The notes beneath the pieces were generated by a model. It saw only the letters and a program-made list of their open reading frames with translations. It did not search any database and was not told the DNA's origin. A program made the position numbers and the translations under genes. Source: VXNF01 sp965116465 (GTDB lineage: Bacteria > Actinomycetota > Acidimicrobiia > Acidimicrobiales > CATQHL01). From it: a DNA stretch of 64,000 bases. Shown in pieces: positions 16,099 through 25,030 of the stretch. Location: assembly GCA_965116465.1 (NCBI GenBank), contig OZ220687.1, positions 620,001 through 684,000 of the forward strand, written 5' to 3'. Position 1 is the stretch's first letter, and every line of letters starts with the position of its first letter.

Positions 16099-17583
16099 CT
16101 ACGAGTACTCCGGTGTCAGCACCCAGGTGTCCTTCGAGCCGCCGCCCTGGGAGGAGTTCACGATGAGCGAGCCGCGCCGCATCGCCACGCGGGTCAGCCC
16201 GCCGGGGAACACCTCGGTCCGCTCGCCGGTCAGCACGAACGGGCGCAGGTCCACGTGCCGGGGCTCGAGGCGCTCCTGTGTGAACGACGGCAGGCTCGAG
16301 AGCTGCACGACCTCCTGCACGATCCAGTTCCGGGGATCGGCGTCGATCGCGGCGCGGGCGGCCTCCAACTCCTCGTCGCTGGCGTGGGGCCCGATCAGCA
16401 CCCCGTAGCCGCCCGACTCCCCCACCGGCTTCACCACCAACTCGTCGAGTCGCCCCAGTGCCTCGGCCCGCTGGTCGGGGTCCCACATCACGTAGGTGAA
16501 GACGTTGTCGATGATCGGCTCGTCGCCGAGGTAGTACCTGATCAGATCGGGTACGTACGGGTAGACCGCCTTGTCGTCGGCGACGCCGTTGCCGATGGCG
16601 TTGCAGACGGTCACGTTCCCGGCCCGGAGCGCGCCGAGCAGCCCGGGGACGCCCAGGGTGGAGTCCGGCCGGAACGCCACCGGATCCAGGAAGTCGTCGT
16701 CGATGCGCCGGTAGATCACGTCCACGGCGATGAGCCCCTCGATGGTCCGGGCGTACACGGTGCCCCCGTCGACCACGAGGTCACGGCCCTCCACCAACTC
16801 GACACCCATCGAGCGAGCCAGGAAGGCATGCTCGAAGTACGCCGAGTTGAAGATGCCGGGGGTCAGCACCACCACGTGGGGGGACTCCCGGCCGCCGGGT
16901 GCCATCGATTCCAGAGTGGAGCGCAGCATCCGCCCGTACTGCTCCACCGGCTGCACGGCGTGGTCGTAGAACAGCCAGCTGCACGCCTTGGCCATGGCCG
17001 CCCGGTTCTCGACGACGTACGAGATGCCGCTGGGGTTGCGCAGGTTGTCCTCCAGCACCCGGTAGCGGCCGGCGGCGTCGCGCACGACGTCGATGCCGGC
17101 GACGTTGCAGTGCGCGCCGTGCGGCACCGGGATCCCCATGGCGTTGCGCTCGAAGCCGCCGGAGGAGACCGCCAGCCAGCGCGGCACGATCCCGTCGGCG
17201 ATCGCCGCTCCCTCGCCGGAGTACAGGTCCTCGAGGAAACTGTTGAGGGCGGCGACCCTCTGGGTGAGGCCCCGCTCCAACTCATCCCATTCCAGCGCCG
17301 AGATGAGCCGCGGGAAGAGGTCGATGGGCCAGATCCGCTCGGTGCCCTCCTCCTCGCTGTAGACGGTGAAGGTGATCCCCTGGCGCCGGAACTCGTCCGC
17401 GACCAGCCTCTCGAGCCGCCGCGCCTCGTCGGCATCGAGTTCGCCGAAGCGCTCGACGATCCTGCGGTACGCGTCGCGGACCGACCCGTCGGGCTCGAAC
17501 GCCTCGTCGAACCCCCGGGCGGGCTCGTAGCCATCGAGCAGCCCGCCTCCCGGCCCCGGCAACGAATCAGCCACGGGCGTCAA
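16099..17583 (-). CDS. Circularly permuted ATP-grasp protein (DUF404/DUF407)
   Basis: 494 residues. LDADEARRLERLVADEFRRQGITF, IWPIDLFPRLISALEWDELE, VLEDNLRNPSGISYVVENR, and VVKPVGESGGYGVLIGP show the split nucleotide-binding elements of circularly permuted ATP-grasp ligases; SSQGGGSKDTWVL is the conserved C-terminus. First gene of the operon. ATP-grasp enzymes join a carboxylate to an amine through acyl phosphate; the substrate here is unknown. The next gene begins 22 bases after its stop. Confidence 0.93.
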   Translation of the reverse strand: MTPVADSLPGPGGGLLDGYEPARGFDEAFEPDGSVRDAYRRIVERFGELDADEARRLERLVADEFRRQGITFTVYSEEEGTERIWPIDLFPRLISALEWDELERGLTQRVAALNSFLEDLYSGEGAAIADGIVPRWLAVSSGGFERNAMGIPVPHGAHCNVAGIDVVRDAAGRYRVLEDNLRNPSGISYVVENRAAMAKACSWLFYDHAVQPVEQYGRMLRSTLESMAPGGRESPHVVVLTPGIFNSAYFEHAFLARSMGVELVEGRDLVVDGGTVYARTIEGLIAVDVIYRRIDDDFLDPVAFRPDSTLGVPGLLGALRAGNVTVCNAIGNGVADDKAVYPYVPDLIRYYLGDEPIIDNVFTYVMWDPDQRAEALGRLDELVVKPVGESGGYGVLIGPHASDEELEAARAAIDADPRNWIVQEVVQLSSLPSFTQERLEPRHVDLRPFVLTGERTEVFPGGLTRVAMRRGSLIVNSSQGGGSKDTWVLTPEYS

Positions 17584-17606
17584 TGCTACGGGCGACGGGG
17601 CACCGG

Positions 17607-18089
17607 TCAGTGGAGCGCGAAGGTGGCGACGTTCCGGTAGGTCCCGGGCGGGTCGCTGCGCACGAGAGCGATCTCGGTGGCGCCGAAGGCGGCGCTGATC
17701 GGCGGCGCGTAGCCGGACGGCGGCGAGCCCCGGTAGCGGGCGACGGTCACGTGGCCGGCGAAGGGGCGGTCCGGCGGTGGTCGGCCGACCCCGGCGGTGG
17801 CGGCGATGATCGCCGTGGCCAGCGCCTCCAAGCCCGCGGCCGGCACGACGAGAACCCCCCGGCCGAGCCGTTCGACGCCGGGTCCCAACGTGACGGCGGC
17901 TGCCGGGAACCGTTCGCTGCCGAGTGCGGCCAGCGCGGCCCCCTCATCGGCGTCACCGAGGAAGCGCATGGTGACGTGCAGCCTCTCGGGGGCCACCCAG
18001 CGGACGCCCGGAATCTCCGGGCGCGGCAGTGCGGCCAGGGCGGCGACGGCGTCGCCCGGCGGCCAGACGGCCACGAACAGCCGGGGCAT
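17607..18089 (-). CDS. thpR: RNA 2',3'-cyclic phosphodiesterase (2H family)
   Basis: 160 residues from ATG at 18089 (MPRLFVAVWPPGDAV). Both catalytic HxTx motifs of the 2H superfamily are present: HVTMRFLG near residue 44 and HVTVARY near residue 118. It opens 2',3'-cyclic phosphate ends of RNA. Divergent from the pcm gene, with a palindromic repeat in the 200-base spacer. Confidence 0.92.
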   Translation of the reverse strand: MPRLFVAVWPPGDAVAALAALPRPEIPGVRWVAPERLHVTMRFLGDADEGAALAALGSERFPAAAVTLGPGVERLGRGVLVVPAAGLEALATAIIAATAGVGRPPPDRPFAGHVTVARYRGSPPSGYAPPISAAFGATEIALVRSDPPGTYRNVATFALH

Positions 18090-18170
18090 GTCCCCACAGT
18101 AGGTACTCGGCGGCGGCTGAGGAGCCCGGCGGTCGCTCGGGCCGCGCCGGCGACCGGGGGAATCGGCGCT

Positions 18171-18197
18171 GGACTCCGGCGGCAACCGGAATGACGA
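18171..18197. repeat. Dispersed palindromic repeat, copy 3 (diverged loop)
   Basis: GGACTCCGG-CGGCAA-CCGGAATGACGA shares both arms and the GACG tail with the copies at 15031 and 23933, with a different six-base loop. It lies in the thpR/pcm spacer. Confidence 0.6.
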
Positions 18198-18291
18198 CGA
18201 GGAAGCCGGTGGTACCGTCGGGTTCAAGTGTTCGACCGCGGACCCGCCGACGGTGGTTCTGCGGTTCGACCCGCCGGGGGGCGCCAGCGCC

Positions 18292-18981
18292 ATGAAGGCC
18301 CGACCACAACCGCCGTTCGAGGCCCGCCGGGCGGAGATGGTGCAACGTGACCTCGCCCGGCGCGGCGTGCGCGACCGGCGGGTGCTGGAGGCAATGGGCT
18401 CGGTGCCGCGGGAGGCGTTCGTTCCCGGCGCGCAGCGACGCAGCGCCTACGCCGACCGGGCGCTGCCGCTGCGGTTCGGCCAGACCGTGTCGCAGCCGTA
18501 CGTGGTGGCCGTGACGCTGGAGGCGCTGCGGCTGGTGCCCACCGACAGGGCGCTGGAGGTCGGCGCCGGCTCGGGATACGCCGCGGCGGTGGCCAGCCGT
18601 CTCGCCGCCGAGGTCTTCGCCGTGGAGAGGATCGAGGCCCTGGCCACCGATGCCCGGGCGCGGCTCGGCGACCTGGGCTTCGACAATGTCACCGTGGTGT
18701 GGGCAGACGGCATGAAGGGACACCCGCCGGGCGCTCCCTACGACGCCATCTTCCTGTCCGCCGGCGCACGCTCCGTGCCCGCGGAACTGTTCGGGCAACT
18801 GGCCGCCGGAGGCCGGCTGGTGGCCCCCGTCGGCGGCGCCGACCGGGACCAGCAACTGGCGCTGTACGAGAAGCCGGCCCCGGGTGACGGCTCGCCGGAC
18901 GGCGCGGCCGAGCGCCGCGGCGGGCTGCTGCCCGTGGCCTTCGTCCCGCTGCTTCCCGGCGTGCGCGCGACCGGGAAGTAG
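18292..18981 (+). CDS. pcm: Protein-L-isoaspartate O-methyltransferase
   Basis: 229 residues from ATG at 18292. RRVLEAMGSVPREAFVPGAQ, then the hallmark QTVSQPYVVAVTLEAL, the SAM site LEVGAGSGYAAAVASRLA, and YDAIFLSAGARSVPAEL. Methylates isoaspartyl residues for repair, using SAM. Longer in-frame starts upstream overlap the spacer and lack homology. Confidence 0.93.
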   Translation: MKARPQPPFEARRAEMVQRDLARRGVRDRRVLEAMGSVPREAFVPGAQRRSAYADRALPLRFGQTVSQPYVVAVTLEALRLVPTDRALEVGAGSGYAAAVASRLAAEVFAVERIEALATDARARLGDLGFDNVTVVWADGMKGHPPGAPYDAIFLSAGARSVPAELFGQLAAGGRLVAPVGGADRDQQLALYEKPAPGDGSPDGAAERRGGLLPVAFVPLLPGVRATGK

Positions 18982-19019
18982 CCTGTCGGCGCCCGGTCCC
19001 CTCCCCCACCCGGCCCACC

Positions 19020-19712
19020 ATGACGACGAACCCGCCGATCCGCATCGTGCCCTCCACGCTCAGCGCCGACTTCAGCCGGCTCGGCGAGGACTGCGCCGCA
19101 CTGGAGGCTGCGGGCGCCGACCGCATCCAGTGGGACAGCATGGACGGCGCCTTCGTGCCGAACCTCACCTTCGGTCCCGACGTCATCGCCGCCTCCCGCC
19201 CGCACACGTCGCTGCCGTTCGAGGTGCACCTCATGGTGCAGGACCCCGGGGCGCTGGCGGCGCGCTACGTGGAGGCCGGGTGCGAGCTGCTGATCGTGCA
19301 CGCCGAGGCGTGCGTGCACCTGCACCGCACCCTCGAGCAGATCCGGGCGCTGGGGGCCGCCGCCGGCGTCGCCCTCAACCCGGCGACCCCTGCGGGCGCC
19401 GTGGCGCCGGTGCTGGACCTCGCCGACATGGTGCTGGTCATGACGGTGAACCCCGGCTTCGGCGGCCAGAGGTACATCGCCACCATGGAGCCCAAGATCG
19501 CCGAGGTGCGGCGGATGATCGACCGCTCCGGCGGCGACATCGACCTGGAGGTGGACGGCGGCATCGGGCCGGGAACCGTCGCGGGCGCGGCCGCCGCCGG
19601 GGCGAACGTGTTCGTGGCCGGCAGCGCCGTCTTCGGGCATCCCGGCGGGTTGGCCGCCGCCGTGGCGGACCTCCGCCGGCGGGCCGAGGCCGCCCGCGCC
19701 GGGGAGGCCTAG
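19020..19712 (+). CDS. rpe: Ribulose-phosphate 3-epimerase
   Basis: 230 residues, full length: IVPSTLSADFSRLGEDC, WDSMDGAFVPNLTFGPDVI, FEVHLMV (His70), VLVMTVNPGFGGQ, and DLEVDGGIGPGTV. Interconverts ribulose-5-P and xylulose-5-P in the pentose-phosphate pathway. In the first metal-site motif the usual His-x-Asp reads Gln37-Trp-Asp39, so one canonical metal ligand is replaced by Gln; the other metal ligands (Asp39, His70 and the Asp of VDGG) are present. The stop overlaps the convergent clpP stop by 4 bases. Confidence 0.93.
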   Translation: MTTNPPIRIVPSTLSADFSRLGEDCAALEAAGADRIQWDSMDGAFVPNLTFGPDVIAASRPHTSLPFEVHLMVQDPGALAARYVEAGCELLIVHAEACVHLHRTLEQIRALGAAAGVALNPATPAGAVAPVLDLADMVLVMTVNPGFGGQRYIATMEPKIAEVRRMIDRSGGDIDLEVDGGIGPGTVAGAAAAGANVFVAGSAVFGHPGGLAAAVADLRRRAEAARAGEA

Positions 19713-20329
19713 CGGATCTCGCCGCGGTTGGCGATCACCTCGTCGATGATGCCGTAATCCTTGGCCTCGGCGGCGGTGAACCAGCGATCCCTGTCGAAGT
19801 CGGCCTCGACCTGCTCCACCGGCTGGCCGGTGTGCTCGGAGATGCGCTCGGCGAGGATCTTCTTGATGTAGGTCATCTGCTCGGCCTGGATGGCAATGTC
19901 GGAGGCCTGACCCTGCACCCCGCCGTGGGGCTGGTGCATGAGGATGCGGGCGTGCGGCAGGGCGTAGCGCTTGCCGGGGGCGCCGGCGCACAGCAGGAAC
20001 TGCGCCATGGAGGCGCCGAGGCCCATGCAGACCGTGCCGACGTCGGGGGTGACGAACTGCATGGTGTCGTAGATGGCCATGCCCGAGGTGATCGAGCCGC
20101 CCGGGGAGTTGATGTAGAGCCAGATGTCCCGGTTGCGGTCCTGGCCCTCGAGGTAGAGCAACTGCGCGGTGATGTGGTTGGCCAACTCGTCGTCCACGGC
20201 ACGACCCAGGAACACGATCCGCTGGCGCAGCAACTGCTGGAAGATGTCCATCGAGCCGTCTCGCCGGGCGCCATCCTCGCCGCGGGCGGCGTGGGGTGCG
20301 CCCGGCGGTCCCAGAGCTGACAATTCCAC
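19709..20329 (-). CDS. clpP: ATP-dependent Clp protease proteolytic subunit
   Basis: 206 residues from a GTG at 20329, chosen because GGGAGG lies 7 bases upstream; an internal ATG at 20251 would give a shorter protein. Core: LRQRIVFLGRAVDD, YINSPGGSITSGMAIYD, the nucleophile Ser107 in GLGASMAQFLL, His132 in LMHQPHGG, and Asp181 in FDRDRWFTAAEA, so the Ser-His-Asp triad is complete. The substrate-gating ATPase gene is not adjacent. Confidence 0.95.
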   Translation of the reverse strand: MELSALGPPGAPHAARGEDGARRDGSMDIFQQLLRQRIVFLGRAVDDELANHITAQLLYLEGQDRNRDIWLYINSPGGSITSGMAIYDTMQFVTPDVGTVCMGLGASMAQFLLCAGAPGKRYALPHARILMHQPHGGVQGQASDIAIQAEQMTYIKKILAERISEHTGQPVEQVEADFDRDRWFTAAEAKDYGIIDEVIANRGEIR

Positions 20330-20391
20330 CGGCACACCTCCCGGACGTCCTGCGCGCAGGCTACCGATAATCTGATCGCGGGCCACGCCCC

Positions 20392-20476
20392 GCGCCAGTG
20401 ACGGAATCCGGCAGACGTGCAGGGTTTAGGTCCCTGTGAGCCTCGGCTCGTGTGGGTTCGAATCCCACCTGGCGCA
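20392..20476 (+). tRNA. tRNA-Leu (anticodon UAG)
   Basis: Acceptor GCGCCAG (20392-20398) pairs with CTGGCGC (20469-20475), with discriminator A20476. Anticodon stem CAGGG/CCCTG encloses TTTAGGT, giving anticodon TAG (reads CUA). A long variable arm (GAGCCTCGGCTCG) marks a class II tRNA and the T arm has GGGTTCGAATCCC. The 3' CCA is not encoded. It sits between clpP and rdgB. Confidence 0.95.
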
Positions 20477-20493
20477 CCGCCGGCGCTCCGGTC

Positions 20494-21087
20494 CTATGGC
20501 CGCTCCGTCAGCTTCTGCGCCAAGGCGCGCAGGGCGCGGCCGCGGTGGCTGATGGCGTCCTTGGCGCCGAGGCTCATCTCGGCGAACGTCACGGTGCCTG
20601 GTGACGGCACGAAGACCGGGTCGTAGCCGAAGCCGCGGCCACCCCGCGGGGACTCGGCGATGCTGCCCGCCACGACCCCGTCCGCCACCAGCTCGCGCCC
20701 GTCGGGCCAGCGCGCCACCACGACGGTGCGGAAGCGGGCGGTGCGCAGCGGGGGGGCGACCCCGGCGAGCGCCGCCAGCAGCTTGGCCACGTTCGCCTCG
20801 TCGCCCGCGCCGGGGCCCGCGTAGCGCGCCGAGTGGACCCCGGGGGCACCGTCGAGGGCGTCGACCTCCAGTCCGGTGTCGTCGGCCAGCGCCGGCGCGC
20901 CGGCGAAGCTGGCGACGGCGACGGCCTTGAGGCGGGCGTTGGCCTCCAGCGTGTCGCCGTCCTCGGGCACGTCGCCGAGCCCCACGGGGCGCTCGACCAG
21001 CGTCGCCAGGCCGTCCAGAGCGGCTCGCATCTCCACCAGCTTGTTCGGGTTGGCCGTGGCGGCCACGAACGTCGGGAGTTCGCTCAC
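20494..21087 (-). CDS. rdgB: dITP/XTP pyrophosphatase (RdgB/HAM1)
   Basis: 197 residues from GTG. FVAATANPNKLVEMRAAL (family SGNxxK region), DTLEANARLKA, ALADDTGLEVDALDGAPGV, SARYAG, and GRGFGYDPVFVP are all diagnostic. Hydrolyses non-canonical purine NTPs to NMP plus PPi. Its start overlaps the rph stop by 4 bases, the common actinobacterial rph-rdgB pair. Confidence 0.95.
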   Translation of the reverse strand: MSELPTFVAATANPNKLVEMRAALDGLATLVERPVGLGDVPEDGDTLEANARLKAVAVASFAGAPALADDTGLEVDALDGAPGVHSARYAGPGAGDEANVAKLLAALAGVAPPLRTARFRTVVVARWPDGRELVADGVVAGSIAESPRGGRGFGYDPVFVPSPGTVTFAEMSLGAKDAISHRGRALRALAQKLTERP

Positions 21088-21815
21088 GTCCCCGGGCGCT
21101 CGGCCGGCGGGGCGCTCAACGACTCGCGCTGGTGGCGGACGATCTCCGCGATCCCGGCGCCGGCGAGATCCATCAACTCGTCCAGCATCGAGCGCCCGAA
21201 CGGCTCACCCTCGGCGGTGCCCTGCACCTCGATGAGGTCCCCGGCGCCGGTCATGACAACGTTCATGTCGACGTCGGCGCCGACGTCCTCGCGGTAGTCG
21301 GGATCCAGCACCGCCCGGCCGTCGACCACGGCCACCGACACGGCTGCGCAGGCGTCCGTCAGCGGGTGCGCGCCGGGCAGGCCGGCACGGCTGAGGGCGT
21401 CATGCAGGGCGACGTACCCACCGCAGATCGACGCCACCCGCGTGCCGCCGTCGGCCTGCAGCACATCGCAGTCCACCGTCACCGACCGCTCGCCCAAGCG
21501 TGCCATGTCACAGACGGCCCGCAGCGAGCGACCGACCAGCCGCTGGATCTCCTGGGTTCGGCCCGATTGGCGACCCCTGCGAGCCTCACGATCCACCCGC
21601 TCGGGCGAGCTGCCCGGCAGCATCGAGTACTCGGCGGTCACCCAGCCCGTTCCCCGGCCGCGCATCCAGCGGGGTACGTCGTCGCTCACCGAGGCCGTGC
21701 AGAGAACCCGGGTGCGACCCAAACTCACCAGCACCGAGCCGTCGGCCATCTCGGTGTAGTCGCGGCTGAACGAGAGGGGCCGCAGTTCGTCGGGTCGCCG
21801 TCCGTCGAGTCTCAC
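21084..21815 (-). CDS. rph: Ribonuclease PH
   Basis: 243 residues from GTG at 21815, with GGAGGA 8 bases upstream. VRLDGRRPDELRPLSF, MADGSVLVSLGRTRVLC, GWVTAEYSMLPGS, SGRTQEIQRLVGRSLR, and DCDVLQADGGTRVASICGG are the conserved RNase PH segments. Phosphorolytic 3'-5' exoribonuclease for tRNA 3' maturation. Overlaps rdgB by 4 bases. Confidence 0.95.
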   Translation of the reverse strand: MRLDGRRPDELRPLSFSRDYTEMADGSVLVSLGRTRVLCTASVSDDVPRWMRGRGTGWVTAEYSMLPGSSPERVDREARRGRQSGRTQEIQRLVGRSLRAVCDMARLGERSVTVDCDVLQADGGTRVASICGGYVALHDALSRAGLPGAHPLTDACAAVSVAVVDGRAVLDPDYREDVGADVDMNVVMTGAGDLIEVQGTAEGEPFGRSMLDELMDLAGAGIAEIVRHQRESLSAPPAERPGT

Positions 21816-21968
21816 CTGCCGCGTCCTCCGTTCGGTGCTCGGTGACCGGCGCCACAGGCTACGCCGCAGTTCGAAGCTGCAACCTCGGCGCAACGTTCAC
21901 CGGGCCGGCGCCGATCGATTCGACACCGGATCACCCCGGCCGCGCAAGCAAAGTTCAAACCATCGTTC

Positions 21969-21974
21969 TATAGT
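21969..21974 (+). promoter_or_regulatory. -10 element of the 5'-nucleotidase gene (leaderless)
   Basis: TATAGT ends 6 bases before the ATG at 21981, so the transcript would start at the start codon. No clear -35 hexamer. The same geometry is seen before the genes at 3657 and 4684. Confidence 0.45.
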
Positions 21975-21980
21975 CCCGCC

Positions 21981-23870
21981 ATGACTCAGAAACGCCTCCC
22001 CACGAGGGGAAAGAACCATCGAATCAACTGGCGGCTGCCCGCCGTCGCGCTGGCGGCGCTCGGGCTGCTCGTCTCCGTCACGGCGCTCGCTCCGGCCGCG
22101 CTGAACGCGCAGGACGACGCCGCCTACACGCTCACGATCCTGCACAACAACGACGGCGAGTCGAAGCTGCTGCACAACCCCGACAGGGGCTTCCCCGGCG
22201 TCGCCCGCTTCGTGACCGCGATGCGGAACCTGCAGGAGGGTGCCACCACCGACGGGGTCCTCACCGTCACGGCCGGCGACAACTTCCTGGCGTCCAAGGA
22301 GTGGAACGTCAGCCTGGAACGGGGCGCTCCCTTCTACGACTCCATCGCCCTGAGCGGCCTCTACGACGCCATGGCGGTCGGTAACCACGACATGGACTTC
22401 GGCCCCGACGTGGCGGCGGAGTTCTTCGGGGGCTTCGACCCGCCGGTCGTGTTCCTGTCGGCCAACCTGGACGTGTCGGCCGAGCCGGCACTGGTCGCGA
22501 TGGTCGAGGCGGGTCGCCTGGCCCGCAGCACCATCGTGGAGACCGGCGGCGACAGGGTCGGCGTCATCGGCGCCATCACCCCGATGCTGGGAGCGATCTC
22601 CGCGCCGCGCAACGCCGTCGTGTCCGCCGTGGCCGAGGCGGTGAACGCCGAGGTCGCCGCCCTCACCGAGGCAGGCGTCAACAAGATCATCCTCATCAGC
22701 CACCTGCAGCAGGTGGACGAGGACGTGGAGGCGCTCGCCTCTATCTCCGGCGTCGACGTAGCCATCGGCGGCGGCGGCGACGAGATGCTGCGCAGCGACA
22801 CCAGCACGTGCCTGCCCGAGGAGGAGACCGCCGGCCCGTACCCGCTGGAGGCGACCGACGCCGACGGCAACACCGTGCCGGTCATCACCGCACCCGGCGG
22901 CTACCGCTGCATCGGCGAGCTCGTCGTCGGCTTCGACGCCGACGGCAACGTGGTCTCCGCCGCGGGCCGCTCGGTGGGCGTGAGCCTCGACGAGACTCCC
23001 GACCCCGACGTCCTGGCGTCGGTCGAGGAGCCACTGGCGGCGGCCGTGGCGGCGTTGGACAGCAACGTCCTGGCGACCACCGAGGTGGACCTGGACGGCA
23101 GGCGTTCGCAGATCCGCACGCGCGAGACCAACCTGGGCAACCTGGTCGCCGACGCCTCGCTGTGGGTGGGCACCGAGCGGGCCGAGGCGTACGGCACCGC
23201 GACGCCGGACATCGCCATCCAGGGCGGCGGAGGCATCCGCAACGACTCCATCATTCCCGCCGGGAGCGACCTCAGCGAGTCGACGACCTTCGACATCTCG
23301 CCGTTCAACAACGTGATGGTCACCTTCGAGATGACCCGCGAACGGCTGAAGGAGGCGATGGAGGTCTCCTACGACTGCATCCCGGGCACCTGCGGGCAGT
23401 ACTCGCAGGTGGCGGGCATGAGCCTGGTCATCGACATCGGCATGCCGGCACGGGAGACCGACCGTGAGGGTGACTGCGCCAACATCGGCCACGAGGGCGC
23501 CCGGGTGCGCAGCATCACCCTCGACGACGGCACGGTCATCGTGTCCGACGGCGAGGTCATGCCCGGTGATCCGGTCGTGATGACGACGGTGAGCTGGTTC
23601 GCCGGCGGCGGCGACTGCTTCCCGGCCGCCGATCTGCCGCACACCAAGCTGCCCGTCAACGACCAGCGCACGCTGGCCGACTACCTCACCGACGGCCTGG
23701 GCGGCGTCGTGACGGCCGAGCAGTACCCGGCAGGCGGCGAGGGCCGCGTGACGATCATCGACTCCTCCGCGGACGAGATGGACGACGGCGAGGAGATGGA
23801 CGACATGGCGGCCGACGACGACATGGCGCCTGAGGAGGAAGGTCCGCCCGCCGAGCGGCCCACCGGCTGA
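21981..23870 (+). CDS. Secreted 5'-nucleotidase / metallophosphatase family protein
   Basis: 629 residues. Signal peptide with a membrane segment (LPAVALAALGLLVSVTALAP) and a likely cut after ALNA. Dinuclear metal site residues: LHNNDGES (the usual TNDxHG is altered, Asp58), TAGDNF (99-102), GNHDMDF (134-140), and SHLQQ. The C-terminal substrate domain has TRETNLGNLVADA and GGGIRND, and ends in an acidic tail rich in Asp/Glu/Met (residues about 597-620). Probably releases phosphate from extracellular nucleotides. Followed by a strong terminator. Confidence 0.9.
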   Translation: MTQKRLPTRGKNHRINWRLPAVALAALGLLVSVTALAPAALNAQDDAAYTLTILHNNDGESKLLHNPDRGFPGVARFVTAMRNLQEGATTDGVLTVTAGDNFLASKEWNVSLERGAPFYDSIALSGLYDAMAVGNHDMDFGPDVAAEFFGGFDPPVVFLSANLDVSAEPALVAMVEAGRLARSTIVETGGDRVGVIGAITPMLGAISAPRNAVVSAVAEAVNAEVAALTEAGVNKIILISHLQQVDEDVEALASISGVDVAIGGGGDEMLRSDTSTCLPEEETAGPYPLEATDADGNTVPVITAPGGYRCIGELVVGFDADGNVVSAAGRSVGVSLDETPDPDVLASVEEPLAAAVAALDSNVLATTEVDLDGRRSQIRTRETNLGNLVADASLWVGTERAEAYGTATPDIAIQGGGGIRNDSIIPAGSDLSESTTFDISPFNNVMVTFEMTRERLKEAMEVSYDCIPGTCGQYSQVAGMSLVIDIGMPARETDREGDCANIGHEGARVRSITLDDGTVIVSDGEVMPGDPVVMTTVSWFAGGGDCFPAADLPHTKLPVNDQRTLADYLTDGLGGVVTAEQYPAGGEGRVTIIDSSADEMDDGEEMDDMAADDDMAPEEEGPPAERPTG

Positions 23871-23894
23871 TCAGCGCCAGTACCTGAGGGACTC

Positions 23895-23929
23895 CGGCCC
23901 CGGGCCTGCGCCCGGGGCCGGCCCCTTTT
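23895..23929 (+). terminator. Intrinsic terminator after the 5'-nucleotidase gene
   Basis: Perfect 11-base-pair stem (CGGCCCCGGGC / GCCCGGGGCCG) with CTGC loop at 23895-23920, followed by GCCCC and TTTT at 23926-23929. Located 25 bases after the stop. Confidence 0.85.
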
Positions 23930-23932
23930 CCG

Positions 23933-23962
23933 CCGTCATTCCGGCGAAGGCCGGAATCCAGG
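23933..23962. repeat. Dispersed palindromic repeat, copy 2
   Basis: CCGTCATTCCGG-CGAAGG-CCGGAATCCAGG, the reverse complement of copy 1 at 15031 with about three differences. Lies just after the terminator, between convergent genes. Confidence 0.75.
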
Positions 23963-24007
23963 CGTGCTGAGATCGCTGCGCTCGCCGTCTAGTGCGCCGG
24001 GGACCGC

Positions 24008-24958
24008 TCAGAAGTAGATGATGCGCTCGGCGCGCTCCACGACGTCGTCGATGGGGTCGGTCCAGGCCCGCGTCGAGAGGTACTTCCAGCCGCCGTCGGC
24101 GGCCACGATGACGATGACGCCCGAGGTGATGCGCTCGGCCACCCGGCAGGCCCCGGCCAGGGCGGCGCCGCTGGAGATGCCGGCGAACACCGACACCTCG
24201 GCCGCCAGGCGGCGCGTGTACTCCAGCGCCTCGCGGGTGCGCACGATTCGCTTCCCGTCGAGCAGCTCGTTGCCGCCCCAGTTCTCGTACACCGGCGGGA
24301 TGTAGCCGTCCTCCAGGCTGCGCAGGCCCTCCACCTTCTCCCCTGCCGGCGGCTCCACGGCGTAGACCTTCACGCCGGGCTTGTGCTGCTTGAGGAACCG
24401 CCCGCAGCCCATGAGTGTGCCGGCCGTGCCCAGGCCGGCCACGAAGTGTGTGATGTCGGGGCAGTCGGCCAGGATCTCCGGGCCGGTGGTGTCGTAGTGC
24501 GCGCGAGGGTTGGCCTCATTGGCGTACTGGCACAGATAGGCCCATTCGGGATGCTCGTCGGCGAGGCGCTCGGCCCGCCGCACGGCCCCGTTGGAGCCCT
24601 CGGCACCCGGCGAGTCGATGATCTCGGCGCCGTAGATCTCCAGCAGGTCGCGCCGCTCACTGGAGACGTTCTCCGGGAGGACGACCTTGACGGGGTAGCC
24701 CCGCAGTCGGGCGATCAGTGCCAGGGCGATGCCGGTGTTTCCCGAGGACGGCTCGAGGATGGTGGTGTCGCGCTGCAGCGTGCCGTCGGCCTCGGCGGCT
24801 TCGATCATCGAGAGCGCCACACGGTCCTTGACCGAGCCGCCGGGGTTCTGACCCTCCAGCTTCGCGAGGATGCGCACGGCGGGATTGGGACTCATCACGC
24901 TCACGTCCACGACGGGCGTGTTCCCGATGCAGTCGATAACGGATGCGTGGACGGGCAT
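24008..24958 (-). CDS. cysM: Cysteine synthase, CysM type (CysO/O-phosphoserine-dependent)
   Basis: 316 residues. PLP Lys44 in NPGGSVKDRVAL, the substrate loop LEPSSGNTGIALA, VLPENVSSERR, THFVAGLGTAGTLMG (phosphate loop), FAGISSGAAL, and a C-terminus ADGGWKYLSTRAW. The last segment closely recalls Mycobacterium tuberculosis CysM, which uses O-phosphoserine and the thiocarboxylated carrier CysO. The neighbouring mec homologue strengthens that reading. It begins 72 bases downstream of mec, and no CysO gene fits between them. Confidence 0.88.
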   Translation of the reverse strand: MPVHASVIDCIGNTPVVDVSVMSPNPAVRILAKLEGQNPGGSVKDRVALSMIEAAEADGTLQRDTTILEPSSGNTGIALALIARLRGYPVKVVLPENVSSERRDLLEIYGAEIIDSPGAEGSNGAVRRAERLADEHPEWAYLCQYANEANPRAHYDTTGPEILADCPDITHFVAGLGTAGTLMGCGRFLKQHKPGVKVYAVEPPAGEKVEGLRSLEDGYIPPVYENWGGNELLDGKRIVRTREALEYTRRLAAEVSVFAGISSGAALAGACRVAERITSGVIVIVAADGGWKYLSTRAWTDPIDDVVERAERIIYF

Positions 24959-25030
24959 GGCAGTCTGCCGGGAATTGTTGACCGATTCGGTGGGGATTCT
25001 ACCGGCGGGCCGTCTCGCCCCGATCCGCCG

